DNA from: Synechococcus sp. Cruz-7E5
GTDB taxonomy: Bacteria; Cyanobacteriota; Cyanobacteriia; PCC-6307; Cyanobiaceae
DNA length: 64,000 bases
NCBI RefSeq assembly: GCF_024345995.1
Contig: NZ_JAGQCE010000008.1
Span: forward strand, 62,001 to 126,000
Direction: 5' to 3'
A program made the translations under genes and the position numbers. Under the pieces are notes generated by a model. The model made no database searches. It was not told where the DNA came from and saw only the letters and a program-made list of their open reading frames with translations. Of the stretch, positions 24,977 to 32,901 are shown one piece after another; positions within the stretch are counted from its first letter, which is position 1; each line of letters begins with the position of its first letter.

Positions 24977-25435
24977 TCAGGCGATCACCCGCTCGATCCG
25001 CAGCCGGGAACCGCCCTGCTTGTGCTTCCTGGCCTTGCCCACCAGATCGCTGGTGCCAACACCGCCGGGGAAGGCAATCACCAGCACCTCCGCCTGTTGC
25101 TTGGCTGCCACCACCAGCGCCGAGCGCAGCATCGAGGTGTTGCGCAGTGGCCCCGCTGATCGGCCATGCAACCGCCACTGCGCCGGCATCGGTTGCACCG
25201 GCCAGTCGAGCCGCCTGGCTGCCTGATCCGCCAGGGCATCGGCGCCACGGCAGCCGCCATGGAGCAGCAGCTGCACCCGCTCACCGCCGGCTGCGCTCCT
25301 GAGCGCCTCGATCACCCGCCACAGAGGCCAGGCCAGATCACGGCTGCCGCTCGCCACCACCACCAGGCCCTCATCCGTGGCAACCAATTCATTGCCACCA
25401 CCAACTAATGAAAGCTGTTCTACTTGCAGCACCAT
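24977..25435 (-). CDS. SLOG-superfamily protein (DUF2493/YspA-like)
   Basis: About 152 aa from ATG 25435. GLVVVASGSRDLAWPLWRVI is the first Rossmann-like strand with the GSR-D motif. LLLHGGCRGADALADQAARRL is the nucleotide-binding glycine loop, and GPLRNTSMLRSALVVA and EVLVIAFPGG complete the SLOG pattern. SLOG proteins bind nucleotide-derived ligands, and several act in phage conflict. The gene lies between early genes and the packaging module, in opposite orientation to both, as accessory genes often do. The longer upstream open frame looks non-coding. Confidence 0.75.
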   Translation of the reverse strand: MVLQVEQLSLVGGGNELVATDEGLVVVASGSRDLAWPLWRVIEALRSAAGGERVQLLLHGGCRGADALADQAARRLDWPVQPMPAQWRLHGRSAGPLRNTSMLRSALVVAAKQQAEVLVIAFPGGVGTSDLVGKARKHKQGGSRLRIERVIA

Positions 25436-25850
25436 ATCTATTCTCAAGCTGCCGTCTAGTTTAGCACCAGTGACGCCGCCTGAATCCATCAGCAGTTGCC
25501 AGAATCAAGGCCAAGACTGGGGGCAGCGCCACTGTTCATTATCTCCATGCCCCCAATCATGTGGGCACCATAGACGCAGGAGTGCGCTTCGGCGATGACT
25601 GCCCCCGGCAGCTGGGCCACCGCAGTCGCGGGCGAGCGCCGCGCAGCCCGTGACCCAGCCCGCCCATCCCGGCGGCGGCGAGGGATGATCCATCACGCCA
25701 GGGCAAGGGGGCGGCCACCCTCATCGCCCCATGGCGCCAGGTGCGCCGCCCTCGCGTAGCCCTTGCCCAGGTGTGGCACCCTGCCGCCTCGCCGCCTGGT
25801 GGGCCAACGCAACAGCTGAGCAAAAATGAGCAGCTAGCGAGCCCTCATGC
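25436..25850. other. Intergenic control region before the terminase genes
   Basis: About 415 bp with no convincing gene. It should contain the promoter for the packaging operon and that of the divergent SLOG gene. It carries one copy of a 17-mer (25751-25767) found twice more at 40.8 and 41.6 kb. The left part is GC-rich with hairpin potential (GGCGC-CAGGT-GCGCC near 25735). Confidence 0.5.
25751..25767 (-). repeat. 17-mer repeat, copy 1
   Basis: CTCGCGTAGCCCTTGCC is identical to 40811-40827 and 41648-41664, always in the same orientation and always between genes. Confidence 0.6.
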
Positions 25851-26468
25851 TTGCTCTTAAGCTCCAGTAATGCTGATTTGACTGCTACGGGCTCAATAAC
25901 TCCTGCTGACCTGGCGGATCAGGCGCCTGCGGAGCAGCCATCTGGCGCTGCTCCAGATCCAGACGCGCTCGCCCTGCGCTCCGCACCGCCGTGTGAGGAC
26001 GATGACGGCAACCCCGTTTGGCCTTCCGAGCCCTCTGCTGACAAGGGGCACGCCACTCGGTCTGGCAGGAAGAAGCGCGGCCCCGGAGTGAGGTTCCCCC
26101 ACGCCCAGCAGCCCACCAAGCGGCCCAGCTACGCGGAGGTGGAGGAGCGGATTGCAGAGGCTCAGCTCTGGATTGCACAACGCACACCCCTCGCCCACAT
26201 TCGCCAGAAAGCCCGAGAGAACTGGGGAATCACCAGCACCCATACCGTCGATCGTTACCTCCGCATCGCACGCGAGCGGATGGTGCAGGAGCTGATCACC
26301 AACCGCCTTCAGCATCAGGCGGAGCAGATCTTTGCGCTCAACGAAATCGCTCGCCGTGCTGCGGATTGCGAGCAGTTCAATGCGGCCGTCGGTGCTCACC
26401 GCGTGATTGCTGAGATCGCCGGAATCCTGCGTGCTCCCCTCAAGGCCGCAGCCGAGAACCGGCCATGA
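25851..26468 (+). CDS. Putative small terminase subunit
   Basis: 205 aa from TTG 25851. A disordered acidic/Pro-rich N-terminal third is followed by RPSYAEVEERIAEAQLWIAQ and RQKARENWGITSTHTVDRYL, which looks like an HTH for DNA recognition. A long C-terminal helix follows (HQAEQIFALNEIARRAADCE). It overlaps the large terminase gene by 4 bp, the normal position for TerS, which selects DNA for packaging. The call rests mainly on position and general shape. Confidence 0.65.
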   Translation: MLLSSSNADLTATGSITPADLADQAPAEQPSGAAPDPDALALRSAPPCEDDDGNPVWPSEPSADKGHATRSGRKKRGPGVRFPHAQQPTKRPSYAEVEERIAEAQLWIAQRTPLAHIRQKARENWGITSTHTVDRYLRIARERMVQELITNRLQHQAEQIFALNEIARRAADCEQFNAAVGAHRVIAEIAGILRAPLKAAAENRP

Positions 26469-28099
26469 CGCTGCTCGCTCCCCGCAGGCCTGCAGCCGCA
26501 CCCGTGCTGGCGCCTTACGGCAGCGTCGATGGTGGCCTGCTCTACTCACCGCGCCATGGCGACCCCTGGCGGGATGTTGGCTATCTCGGCCACCGCGCAG
26601 ATGCTGATCCCACAGCCAGCACCGCTCCGCTCTCCTTTCGTGACTTCATCGCTGATGCCTATCCCCGCTACGGCTTCCACCACTGGGCGCGGGTGCTGAT
26701 CGACCTGCTCCAACTCGTGGCCGATGGTGATCTCAATCGCCTGATCGTCACCTGCCCGCCGCGTCTCGGGAAATCGCTGCTTGTCTCCAAGCTCTTTCCC
26801 GCCTACTTCCTCTACCGCCATCCCCATCTGTTCGTGGCCATTGCCAGCTATTCGGGCGAGCTGGCCTACACGCACTCCCGCGAGGCGCGGCACTTCTACC
26901 GCATCACCGGCAACGCACTCTCCCGTGATTCGCAGGCGGTGGGCAACTGGCTCACGGATCTGCGCGGCGGCTGCATTGCGGCCGGTGTGAATGGCCCCTT
27001 CACTGGCAAGGGCTACAGCCTCGGCGTCATCGACGATCCTTACAAGGGGCCGGCCGATGCCGGCTCCAGCCTTGTGCGCGAGCGCCTGATCGACTGGCTC
27101 CGGGCCGTCTGGTTCTCCCGCGCTGAGCCCGCTCAGATCGAGGCGGGCGATGGTGCGATGCAGCCCAACCTTTCCGCCCAGGTGATCGTGCTCACCCGCT
27201 GGGATCACCAGGACGTGGTCGGCTGGCTGATGGATCAGGAGGCGGGCGCGGCCCCCCAGGGCTGGCACATCCTCAACCTGCCCGCCATCGCTGAATCCCC
27301 CGGCGAGCGGCAATCCTTCCCGCGTGCCTGCAGCGTCGAGCCGGACTGGCGCAGCCCCGGCGAGGCGCTCTGCCCCGAGCGCTTCCCGCTGCCGGAGCTG
27401 CTCAAGATCCGCGCCCGCACCGGCTCCTACTGGTGGCAGGCGCTCTACCAGCAGCGGCCCACCCCGGCGGCAGGTTTCATCTTCCTGCGCAGCTGGATCA
27501 AGCCGCCGTTCCCCCGCACCAGCCGCCGCTTTGCGCCTCTGGTGCTTTCCTGTGATCTGTCCTTCAAGGGGGAGGACGACTCGGCCTACTGCGCCTTCGT
27601 CCTGATGGGCCTGCTCAGCCCGGAGCCGCGCAAGGACGGCGACGGCCGCCCGATGGCGCCGGGCAAGCCTGAACTCGAGCTCGAAGTGCTCTGGGCCACG
27701 CGCCACCACTTCGGCCTGCCCGAAACGATCCGCTTCCTGCTGCAGGCGCTGCAGGGACTGGAAGCCCAGGGCCTGCGGCCGTCGGCGGTGCTGATCGAGG
27801 ACGCGGCCAACGGCCCGGCTGTTCAGCAGACCCTGCGCCGCCGTGTTGCCGGCATGCTGCCGATCCCCGCCCGGGGCAGCAAGGGGGCCCGCGCCCATGC
27901 CGCCGCACCGCTGGTGGAGGCGGGCCAGGTGCGCTTCCACCACCGAGCCACGCCGCTGGTGGATGAAATGCTCCGCTTCCCCAAGGGCACCAAAGACCTC
28001 GTCGATGCCTTCTGCCACGGCGCCCTCTGGCTCGAAACCCGCTACTGGCGCGGGCTGGGCGTGAGCAAGGCGCCGCTGCCCGTTCTCCTCACCCGCTGA
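26465..28099 (+). CDS. Phage terminase large subunit
   Basis: 544 aa. The ATPase domain has Walker A VTCPPRLGKSLL, Walker B LGVIDDPYKGP, and a coupling-type motif VIVLTRWDHQD. The C-terminal RNase H-like nuclease has the acidic positions LSCDLSFKGEDDSAYCAF, VLIEDAANGPAVQ and the late GTKDLVDAFCHG. This is a full-length, apparently intact headful-type terminase that would translocate and cut DNA into proheads. It is coupled to the small subunit by ATGA. No obvious inactivating change is visible, so DNA packaging could still be functional if structural proteins are supplied. Confidence 0.92.
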   Translation: MTLLAPRRPAAAPVLAPYGSVDGGLLYSPRHGDPWRDVGYLGHRADADPTASTAPLSFRDFIADAYPRYGFHHWARVLIDLLQLVADGDLNRLIVTCPPRLGKSLLVSKLFPAYFLYRHPHLFVAIASYSGELAYTHSREARHFYRITGNALSRDSQAVGNWLTDLRGGCIAAGVNGPFTGKGYSLGVIDDPYKGPADAGSSLVRERLIDWLRAVWFSRAEPAQIEAGDGAMQPNLSAQVIVLTRWDHQDVVGWLMDQEAGAAPQGWHILNLPAIAESPGERQSFPRACSVEPDWRSPGEALCPERFPLPELLKIRARTGSYWWQALYQQRPTPAAGFIFLRSWIKPPFPRTSRRFAPLVLSCDLSFKGEDDSAYCAFVLMGLLSPEPRKDGDGRPMAPGKPELELEVLWATRHHFGLPETIRFLLQALQGLEAQGLRPSAVLIEDAANGPAVQQTLRRRVAGMLPIPARGSKGARAHAAAPLVEAGQVRFHHRATPLVDEMLRFPKGTKDLVDAFCHGALWLETRYWRGLGVSKAPLPVLLTR

Positions 28100-28104
28100 T
28101 CACC

Positions 28105-28731
28105 GTGCTGCAGCTCTGCATGTCGCTGCCCCTGGATCGATCGGCCCCGCAGGGAGCATGCCGCGGAACTCCGCTGCGCCGATCTCGTGGTTCACGCCTG
28201 CGCAGGCAGGCATCCCCGCCTTCTCGCTGCCTGCAGCTGGTCTTCGCCTTTCCTGATCCCGTTCCTGCACGGCATCGACCCGGGCAACGCCGACCCTGCC
28301 GTCAGCGGCCCAGCCATCCCCACGCTGCCGCCAATGCCCTGGCGCTGGAGCACATGGATCTGGCCGAGAAGATCGCCGGCAACTTCGCCCGCCGCACCAG
28401 CCATTCCCGCGATGACCTGCTCCAGCTCGCCACCCTCGGCCTGATCAAGGCCGCTCGCCGCTTCCAGGCCGGACCCCGCGCCAACTTCCGCGCCTATGCC
28501 CGGAGCTACGCCAACGGCGAGATCACCCACTTCCTGCGGGACCACGGCTTCCTGCTCAAGCTGCCGCCGTCATGGCGGGAGCTTCATGCGCGGGGGCAGA
28601 AATTGCTGCTGCATGGAATCTCAGCTCACGAGGTGCCGGCTCGGCTGGGGATCACCACGCATCACTGGGAGCAGATCGTTCAGGCTTGCACGGTGCGGGT
28701 TGTGGCTTTCACTTCTGATGATGTTCCCTGA
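28105..28731 (+). CDS. Sigma-70-like factor (region 2), possible late-gene regulator
   Basis: 208 aa from GTG 28105. The first ~80 residues are Arg/Pro-rich with no domain and may not be translated (ATG 28353 is an internal alternative). From NALALEHMDLAEKIAGNF the sequence follows sigma-70 region 2: DDLLQLATLGLIKAARRFQ (core-binding helix) and NFRAYARSYANGEITHFLRD (melting and -10 recognition). A shorter HTH-like C terminus follows (HGISAHEVPARLGITTHHW). Many cyanobacterial phage elements carry sigma-like factors, and this position, 5 bp after terminase, would suit control of structural genes. Confidence 0.7.
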   Translation: MLQLCMSLPLDRSAPQGACRGTPLRRSRGSRLRRQASPPSRCLQLVFAFPDPVPARHRPGQRRPCRQRPSHPHAAANALALEHMDLAEKIAGNFARRTSHSRDDLLQLATLGLIKAARRFQAGPRANFRAYARSYANGEITHFLRDHGFLLKLPPSWRELHARGQKLLLHGISAHEVPARLGITTHHWEQIVQACTVRVVAFTSDDVP

Positions 28732-29149
28732 TGCTGGAACGCTCAAGATCAGCAGTGGGAGGAACCACTATGCCTTCATAGGGTGTGGATATTCCTAACT
28801 ACTAAATCTTGATGTTGGACTAAGCCGCTCCGCGGCAGATTGGGAAGAACGAGTTGTAGCGATGAAAGGAACAGAATTGAACTAGCAAACGAGGCGGTTC
28901 AAGCAGTATTGCAGTAGCTATTCTGATAGGGCAATCCACAGGCGCATATTGCGGGAGGTCTCGCAGGCATGAGTATTTGTGCTCAGACCATCCGCGCCGA
29001 CCACCCGGAATCCTTAAGCAATTCGAAAAAACGGCGGGACTTATCTGCATAGAGAAGGTCTGCCGAGCAGCTCCAAAGGGCTTGTCCAACACCGGATAGA
29101 TCGCGGCTTACGCGCGATCTATCCTTGTTCGTTGGGAGGCAGCAGAGGG
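28732..29149. other. Lower-GC intergenic stretch at the left edge of the defence-like cargo
   Basis: Composition drops sharply after the sigma-like gene. I see no gene. A strong hairpin lies at 29094-29124. Confidence 0.5.
29094..29124 (-). terminator. 12-bp perfect hairpin after the restriction-like gene
   Basis: GGATAGATCGCG (29094-29105) pairs perfectly with CGCGATCTATCC (29113-29124) over a 7-nt loop, about 25 bp beyond the minus-strand stop at 29150. No T run is present on the minus-strand side. Confidence 0.5.
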
Positions 29150-29983
29150 TCATGTTGCCTCTTCTGTAGACGAGAGCTTTCTGAGATAGTGGTTGGTCAG
29201 GGACTCTTTCGATACAAGTGTGTACAGCTCTGGGAAGCGCTGCTTCAGGTCCTGTCGTGCGCATTCAAAGAGTGGGTCAATCTTGGCATAATTTCCGCGT
29301 CCGACACGGTATACATGCGTCTTCTGGCCATCCGTTACCATGAAGAAGTCACACTGTGTCCAGTAACAGTAGCTTTTGGCTTGATCATGTGCTTGCTGAA
29401 GCTGCCGTGCATTGGAGAGATAGTTGTCTCGCTTGGCCTCTACTGTTATCAGTGCCTGTCCATTCAGAGCATCAAGCTGAGAGTTGAATGCAGCATGATC
29501 AATTGTCAAGGTTGAACCACGTGACCCGTGGGACGCTGGAACAGGCATTCCGTCAAACCTATCCTCGTCAGAGTATCCAAGACGGAGGAGAAGCGGGACT
29601 GCGAATTTAATTCCCACTTCAATTTCTGTTCTTAGCTTGAAGGTGGCAACTCTGTCAAACCATCCATCTGAATTCCAGTCGCGAGCAGGAGAAGGATGAA
29701 TGTGGCTTGAGCTTCCAACTGGTTCTTTGGCAATGGATAAATAAATCCAGTCTTCTGTGCTAATCTCCCAGCTCTCGCCATATCTTACCAAAGGCGGATT
29801 AACTGCTAGCCCCGCATCGCATAGAGCCCTAGTAATTTCAGCGGTATTGCTATCCGACCTCTTCTCGTAGCCAAACTTGGCGAGCAGGGTGCGAAGCTTT
29901 AGCCGCTTTGAGTCTGACGCCGCACTCTCAACATCAGAGGCAAGATCTTGGGCGATCGCGGGGAACTGATCAGGTTATTTCAT
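29150..29983 (-). pseudogene. Restriction-endonuclease-like PD-(D/E)XK protein with a nonsense third codon
   Basis: The readable core has a PD-(D/E)XK pattern resembling the N-terminal nuclease domain of type I restriction HsdR subunits: KFAVPLLLRLGYSDEDRF, LTIDHAAFNS (Asp), then GQALITVEAKRDN (E-x-K), then a helix with QLQQAHDQAKSY. The first start codon in the open frame is TTG at 29791. However, the same frame continues upstream with protein-like sequence (LRTLLAKFGYEKRSDSNTAE) to an ATG at 29983, broken only by TAA at 29975-29977 as codon 3. Either a nonsense mutation has disabled the natural start, or an internal TTG is used. It is a single minus-strand gene in the cargo block. Confidence 0.6.
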
Positions 29984-30061
29984 CTTTGGATTATAAGGTC
30001 GTATTGTCCTTCCAACCGTTTAGCTTTAGGGGCGGCCCAGCGGCGAAACCGACGGGGTACC

Positions 30062-30078
30062 GGCAAGCAACGCTTGCC
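30062..30078 (-). terminator. Short hairpin after the TIR-like gene
   Basis: GGCAAGC at 30062-30068 and GCTTGCC at 30072-30078 form a 7-bp stem with a 3-nt loop, 44 bp past the minus-strand stop. It may be a terminator. Confidence 0.4.
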
Positions 30079-30121
30079 AGCAGTCCCCTCGAAGGTCGGG
30101 TTATGCCACAGGCCTGGATGC

Positions 30122-30895
30122 TTAAAAAGGAATTTCCTCATCATCGGACTGTGGAGTTCCGCGACGGATGACAAATAATGACTCGTGCGATTCGACCCAG
30201 TCCCAGCCGCGTTCCGTTAGCTCTACCACTTGATAAGGCTCGCCGCGTTCGTCCGCAGTTTCCGACGCCTGAACGAATTGCTTAGAAATTAGGCGGCGCA
30301 AGCCGAGAGAGAAGCCGACTGACGTCAGGCCTGAACGTTCGACCCCGTGCTTGAGGGAGTATAGGCTCGTAACGGAGTCTGGAAATGAGACGTCACCAGC
30401 GAGGTTTGCTAGCACGTAGAGCTCCGGCTGACTCAGACCTTGAGAGGGTGCGACTTGTTCAGTCTCAGCAATTTGCCGGATAGTTTCACTTTTTGTGAGT
30501 AACGCCTTGAGTTTTTTTGTCAGATTGGAACTGAGTTCCTGAAAGTCCTGAGGTGCTTCGGACTGGTAGTTTATAATTGCTCGGTGCTGAATGTCGAACG
30601 GGAATTTCTTGCCGGTGCGCTCGTTAGAGCAAAGCATTACAACCGGACGTCCAGTGGCAAACGCGAAGCCCAACTCGTACCATACATTAGGATTGTCGGT
30701 CGTGATGTCGGCCACACAGATAGCCGCGTTTCTTATTCCATCTTCGATTGCATTAATCGGGACTTCAACCGCAGGATCTCGGTCAACTCGATACGGTTCG
30801 AGACCAGCGTCCTCGATCCCGGGTTTGAATACGGCTTCGTATCGCTTGTCGAATTTTCCGAAATCAAAAGGTTGGATGACGAAGCAAGTCAGCAT
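30122..30895 (-). CDS. TIR/nucleoside-deoxyribosyltransferase-like protein with C-terminal winged-helix-like region
   Basis: 257 aa. Residues 1-~110 follow the TIR-like/2'-deoxyribosyltransferase-like fold common in bacterial conflict systems: LTCFVIQPFDFGKFDKRYE, a charged DRDPAVEVPI, AAICVADITTDNPNVWYELG with Glu74 in the position of the catalytic Glu, and a hydrophobic strand GRPVVMLCSNE. A coiled helical linker follows. Residues ~155-245 resemble a winged helix (LSQPELYVLANLAGD; GLRRLISKQFVQ; YQVVELTERGWDWVES). Relatives usually cleave NAD or nucleotides after phage sensing; that activity is inferred. It is on the minus strand, single, with hairpins on either side. Confidence 0.7.
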   Translation of the reverse strand: MLTCFVIQPFDFGKFDKRYEAVFKPGIEDAGLEPYRVDRDPAVEVPINAIEDGIRNAAICVADITTDNPNVWYELGFAFATGRPVVMLCSNERTGKKFPFDIQHRAIINYQSEAPQDFQELSSNLTKKLKALLTKSETIRQIAETEQVAPSQGLSQPELYVLANLAGDVSFPDSVTSLYSLKHGVERSGLTSVGFSLGLRRLISKQFVQASETADERGEPYQVVELTERGWDWVESHESLFVIRRGTPQSDDEEIPF

Positions 30896-30936
30896 GGTAT
30901 TACCTATGGGGTACGCTTGCCATCACCTGGCCGCCG

Positions 30937-30977
30937 TGAGCCGCAGGGAACACAGAAACCACCCTGCGGGCGGCTCA
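30937..30977 (-). terminator. GC-rich hairpin between the TIR-like and HEPN-like genes
   Basis: TGAGCCGC (30937-30944) pairs with GCGGCTCA (30970-30977), and AGGG (30945-30948) with CCCT (30962-30965), leaving a small bulge. It lies just downstream of the HEPN-like gene on the minus strand. Confidence 0.45.
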
Positions 30978-31019
30978 GGTGTATGGCTTTGTTCGGCCTC
31001 GGCAAGAGTTATGGAACTA

Positions 31020-32342
31020 TCAGTTAGCCCATGGCACGCTATCAGTCTGTCCAACCCACTTGCGCGTTAATCTATTGGCATACCCTCCATTGTACTTAAA
31101 CAACCGCAATAAGCAAAGCTCTAAATTCCAAAGTCCTAGGTTCCAAGTGTCAATTCGAGTTTGAAATGAGTTTGCAGCGAACTTAATGCGATTCTTTTTC
31201 GTTGGATGGGTTATAGTATTTCTAATAGCTGTCATTGCCTCCGCTGTATCACTCCAGGTTTCGGACCTCGCGCGAGAGGAGAGATCCGACAGTGCTGTTG
31301 GTATGCCTGTTGGTATTCCTGCCCAATGAAGGAGAAGGCGAATACGATCAGCTGCGGGCAACTTCTCATAGCCGCCGGTGCTGAGCCAAGTCTTCTGCTC
31401 CACAAGAACTGCCGATGAAAGCAGTTCAAATGCTGTTTGGGTCTGAACAATTGAACCTTCAATAGCTCCAGACTGCGAATTTGCAGCAAGGTACCAGTGA
31501 ATGACCGTAAGCAGCTCCTCGTGCCAATCTGCATCGAACCATAGCTCTACAAAGCCAGGAAACGGATCCTGAAATATATTTGCAAATTGGAAGTCAACCC
31601 ATGAGGTGCGATAGGCATAAGGGTCAACTCGTCGACCACTCCAGCTCTGCCATGCAGTACCACCAGAGGCATCTATTCCTCGCAACAGAAATGCGCCAAC
31701 CCAGCGTCCGACTGCAAATGAAGAATACCAAGAAAATGCATCCAGAAACTCCTCGGCCTCAGAAGGTGTGAATACGCTCCCGTCTTCTTTTTCGATTTTT
31801 CCTGAATATGTAATGCCGTATCCCGATCCTCCTTGAATTGCTGCTGTCAACTCTTTCTGATTGGGCACTGGGTCAAAAGTCAGAATCCACCCTCTAGCAA
31901 CTAATTGTATTCGCCCACGCCTGAGAGAGCCGTCTGGGAATGAGATGCCAGTACCCAGCACTAAAGGCAAATTACTTACTATGAATCTTGCTTCAGCTAC
32001 AGGCAAAGGCTGCCCTCTGAGGATGTCTCCCTGTATCAGCCCAGACATCTGCTCTGACTGACCTCCATGTGTTATTCCGGTCACTAAGCAGTCTGGTATA
32101 GGGGTCCCATCGTTCAGAGTCAAGCTAGTTTTTTCAGAAATATCCGGTCTCAGAGTTCCGTGGCTTAGATCTGAAAGCTGAAACCTAATTGTTGGAGATG
32201 GCAGCCAAGCCAGGGAGATCCGCCCAGGCGACGTGAAGCTATTGCTTCCTTGAGTTACGGTGACTTGGCCATCATAAAGCAAGACACTTGAATTGGCCTC
32301 GGGGGTTTCGAAGATTGGAAGCATTGCTTCAATGTTCTCCAC
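31020..32342 (-). CDS. Large cargo protein with C-terminal HEPN-like motif (ApeA-like architecture)
   Basis: 440 aa, no close family recognised. The N-terminal ~250 residues are beta-rich and aromatic (SSVLLYDGQVTVTQ; IRFQLSDLSHG; AVGRWVGAFLLRG; SWVDFQFANIF). The C-terminal ~190 residues are helical and contain AMTAIRNTITHPTKKNR near residues 368-384, an R-N-x3-H match (Arg374, Asn375, His379) to the catalytic motif of HEPN ribonucleases. A beta-rich sensor plus C-terminal HEPN is the layout of ApeA-type anti-phage proteins, so an abortive-infection RNase is a reasonable guess. Low GC, minus strand, and position between the packaging and portal genes all mark it as acquired cargo. Confidence 0.6.
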   Translation of the reverse strand: MENIEAMLPIFETPEANSSVLLYDGQVTVTQGSNSFTSPGRISLAWLPSPTIRFQLSDLSHGTLRPDISEKTSLTLNDGTPIPDCLVTGITHGGQSEQMSGLIQGDILRGQPLPVAEARFIVSNLPLVLGTGISFPDGSLRRGRIQLVARGWILTFDPVPNQKELTAAIQGGSGYGITYSGKIEKEDGSVFTPSEAEEFLDAFSWYSSFAVGRWVGAFLLRGIDASGGTAWQSWSGRRVDPYAYRTSWVDFQFANIFQDPFPGFVELWFDADWHEELLTVIHWYLAANSQSGAIEGSIVQTQTAFELLSSAVLVEQKTWLSTGGYEKLPAADRIRLLLHWAGIPTGIPTALSDLSSRARSETWSDTAEAMTAIRNTITHPTKKNRIKFAANSFQTRIDTWNLGLWNLELCLLRLFKYNGGYANRLTRKWVGQTDSVPWAN

Positions 32343-32901
32343 TTTCTCCTCCTTACGGCAATGGGAGTGTAACGGTTTTCAAAGGATTTGGCAGTGCTTC
32401 GGCCGAACTTGTCATTCGATGGTTCTGATAACCACCGGCCATTCGGCCTTTGCTTCTGTTAACGCAGGGCCGCTCGGGCATGGGTATTCGTCAGAAGCCA
32501 ACTGCTCCATGGGCTCTCGTTGCATCACCTGAATTATTGGATGTCGTTCACTGGTCAGAGAACCAATTGTTCATGATGCTACACAAGGTTGACGGGGCTG
32601 CTTAGCCCGAGCCGCCCACGGTTGATCAGATGCCTGTGGAACAAGCTCCGCCACCAGGACGCCGGGGGCTGCTTGGTGCTCACGGCCTGATGGCACTTCA
32701 GATACTCGATGGTGTGGATGTCCTGCCCGCGCTCCAGCAGGCGCTTGGGAATCTGTCGTGTCCTCTTTCAGCGGCCCAGTCGTAATGAGTGATCGTGCCT
32801 TGAGGTTGATGGTAAGACCGAGTGATCAACTCCGCTGATCAGCAGAGAGAGATTCGGGTAGCTGCAAGCGATGGCAATAGCCCCCAGCAGCCCACCATCC
32901 C
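32343..32901. other. Intergenic region at the right edge of the defence-like cargo
   Basis: About 560 bp. On the minus strand, ~32580-32770 reads as a 60-codon open stretch without a start (includes DIHTIEYLKCHQAV and WWRSLFHRHLINRGRL), possibly a decayed phage gene displaced by the cargo. The rest shows nothing I can name. Confidence 0.4.
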
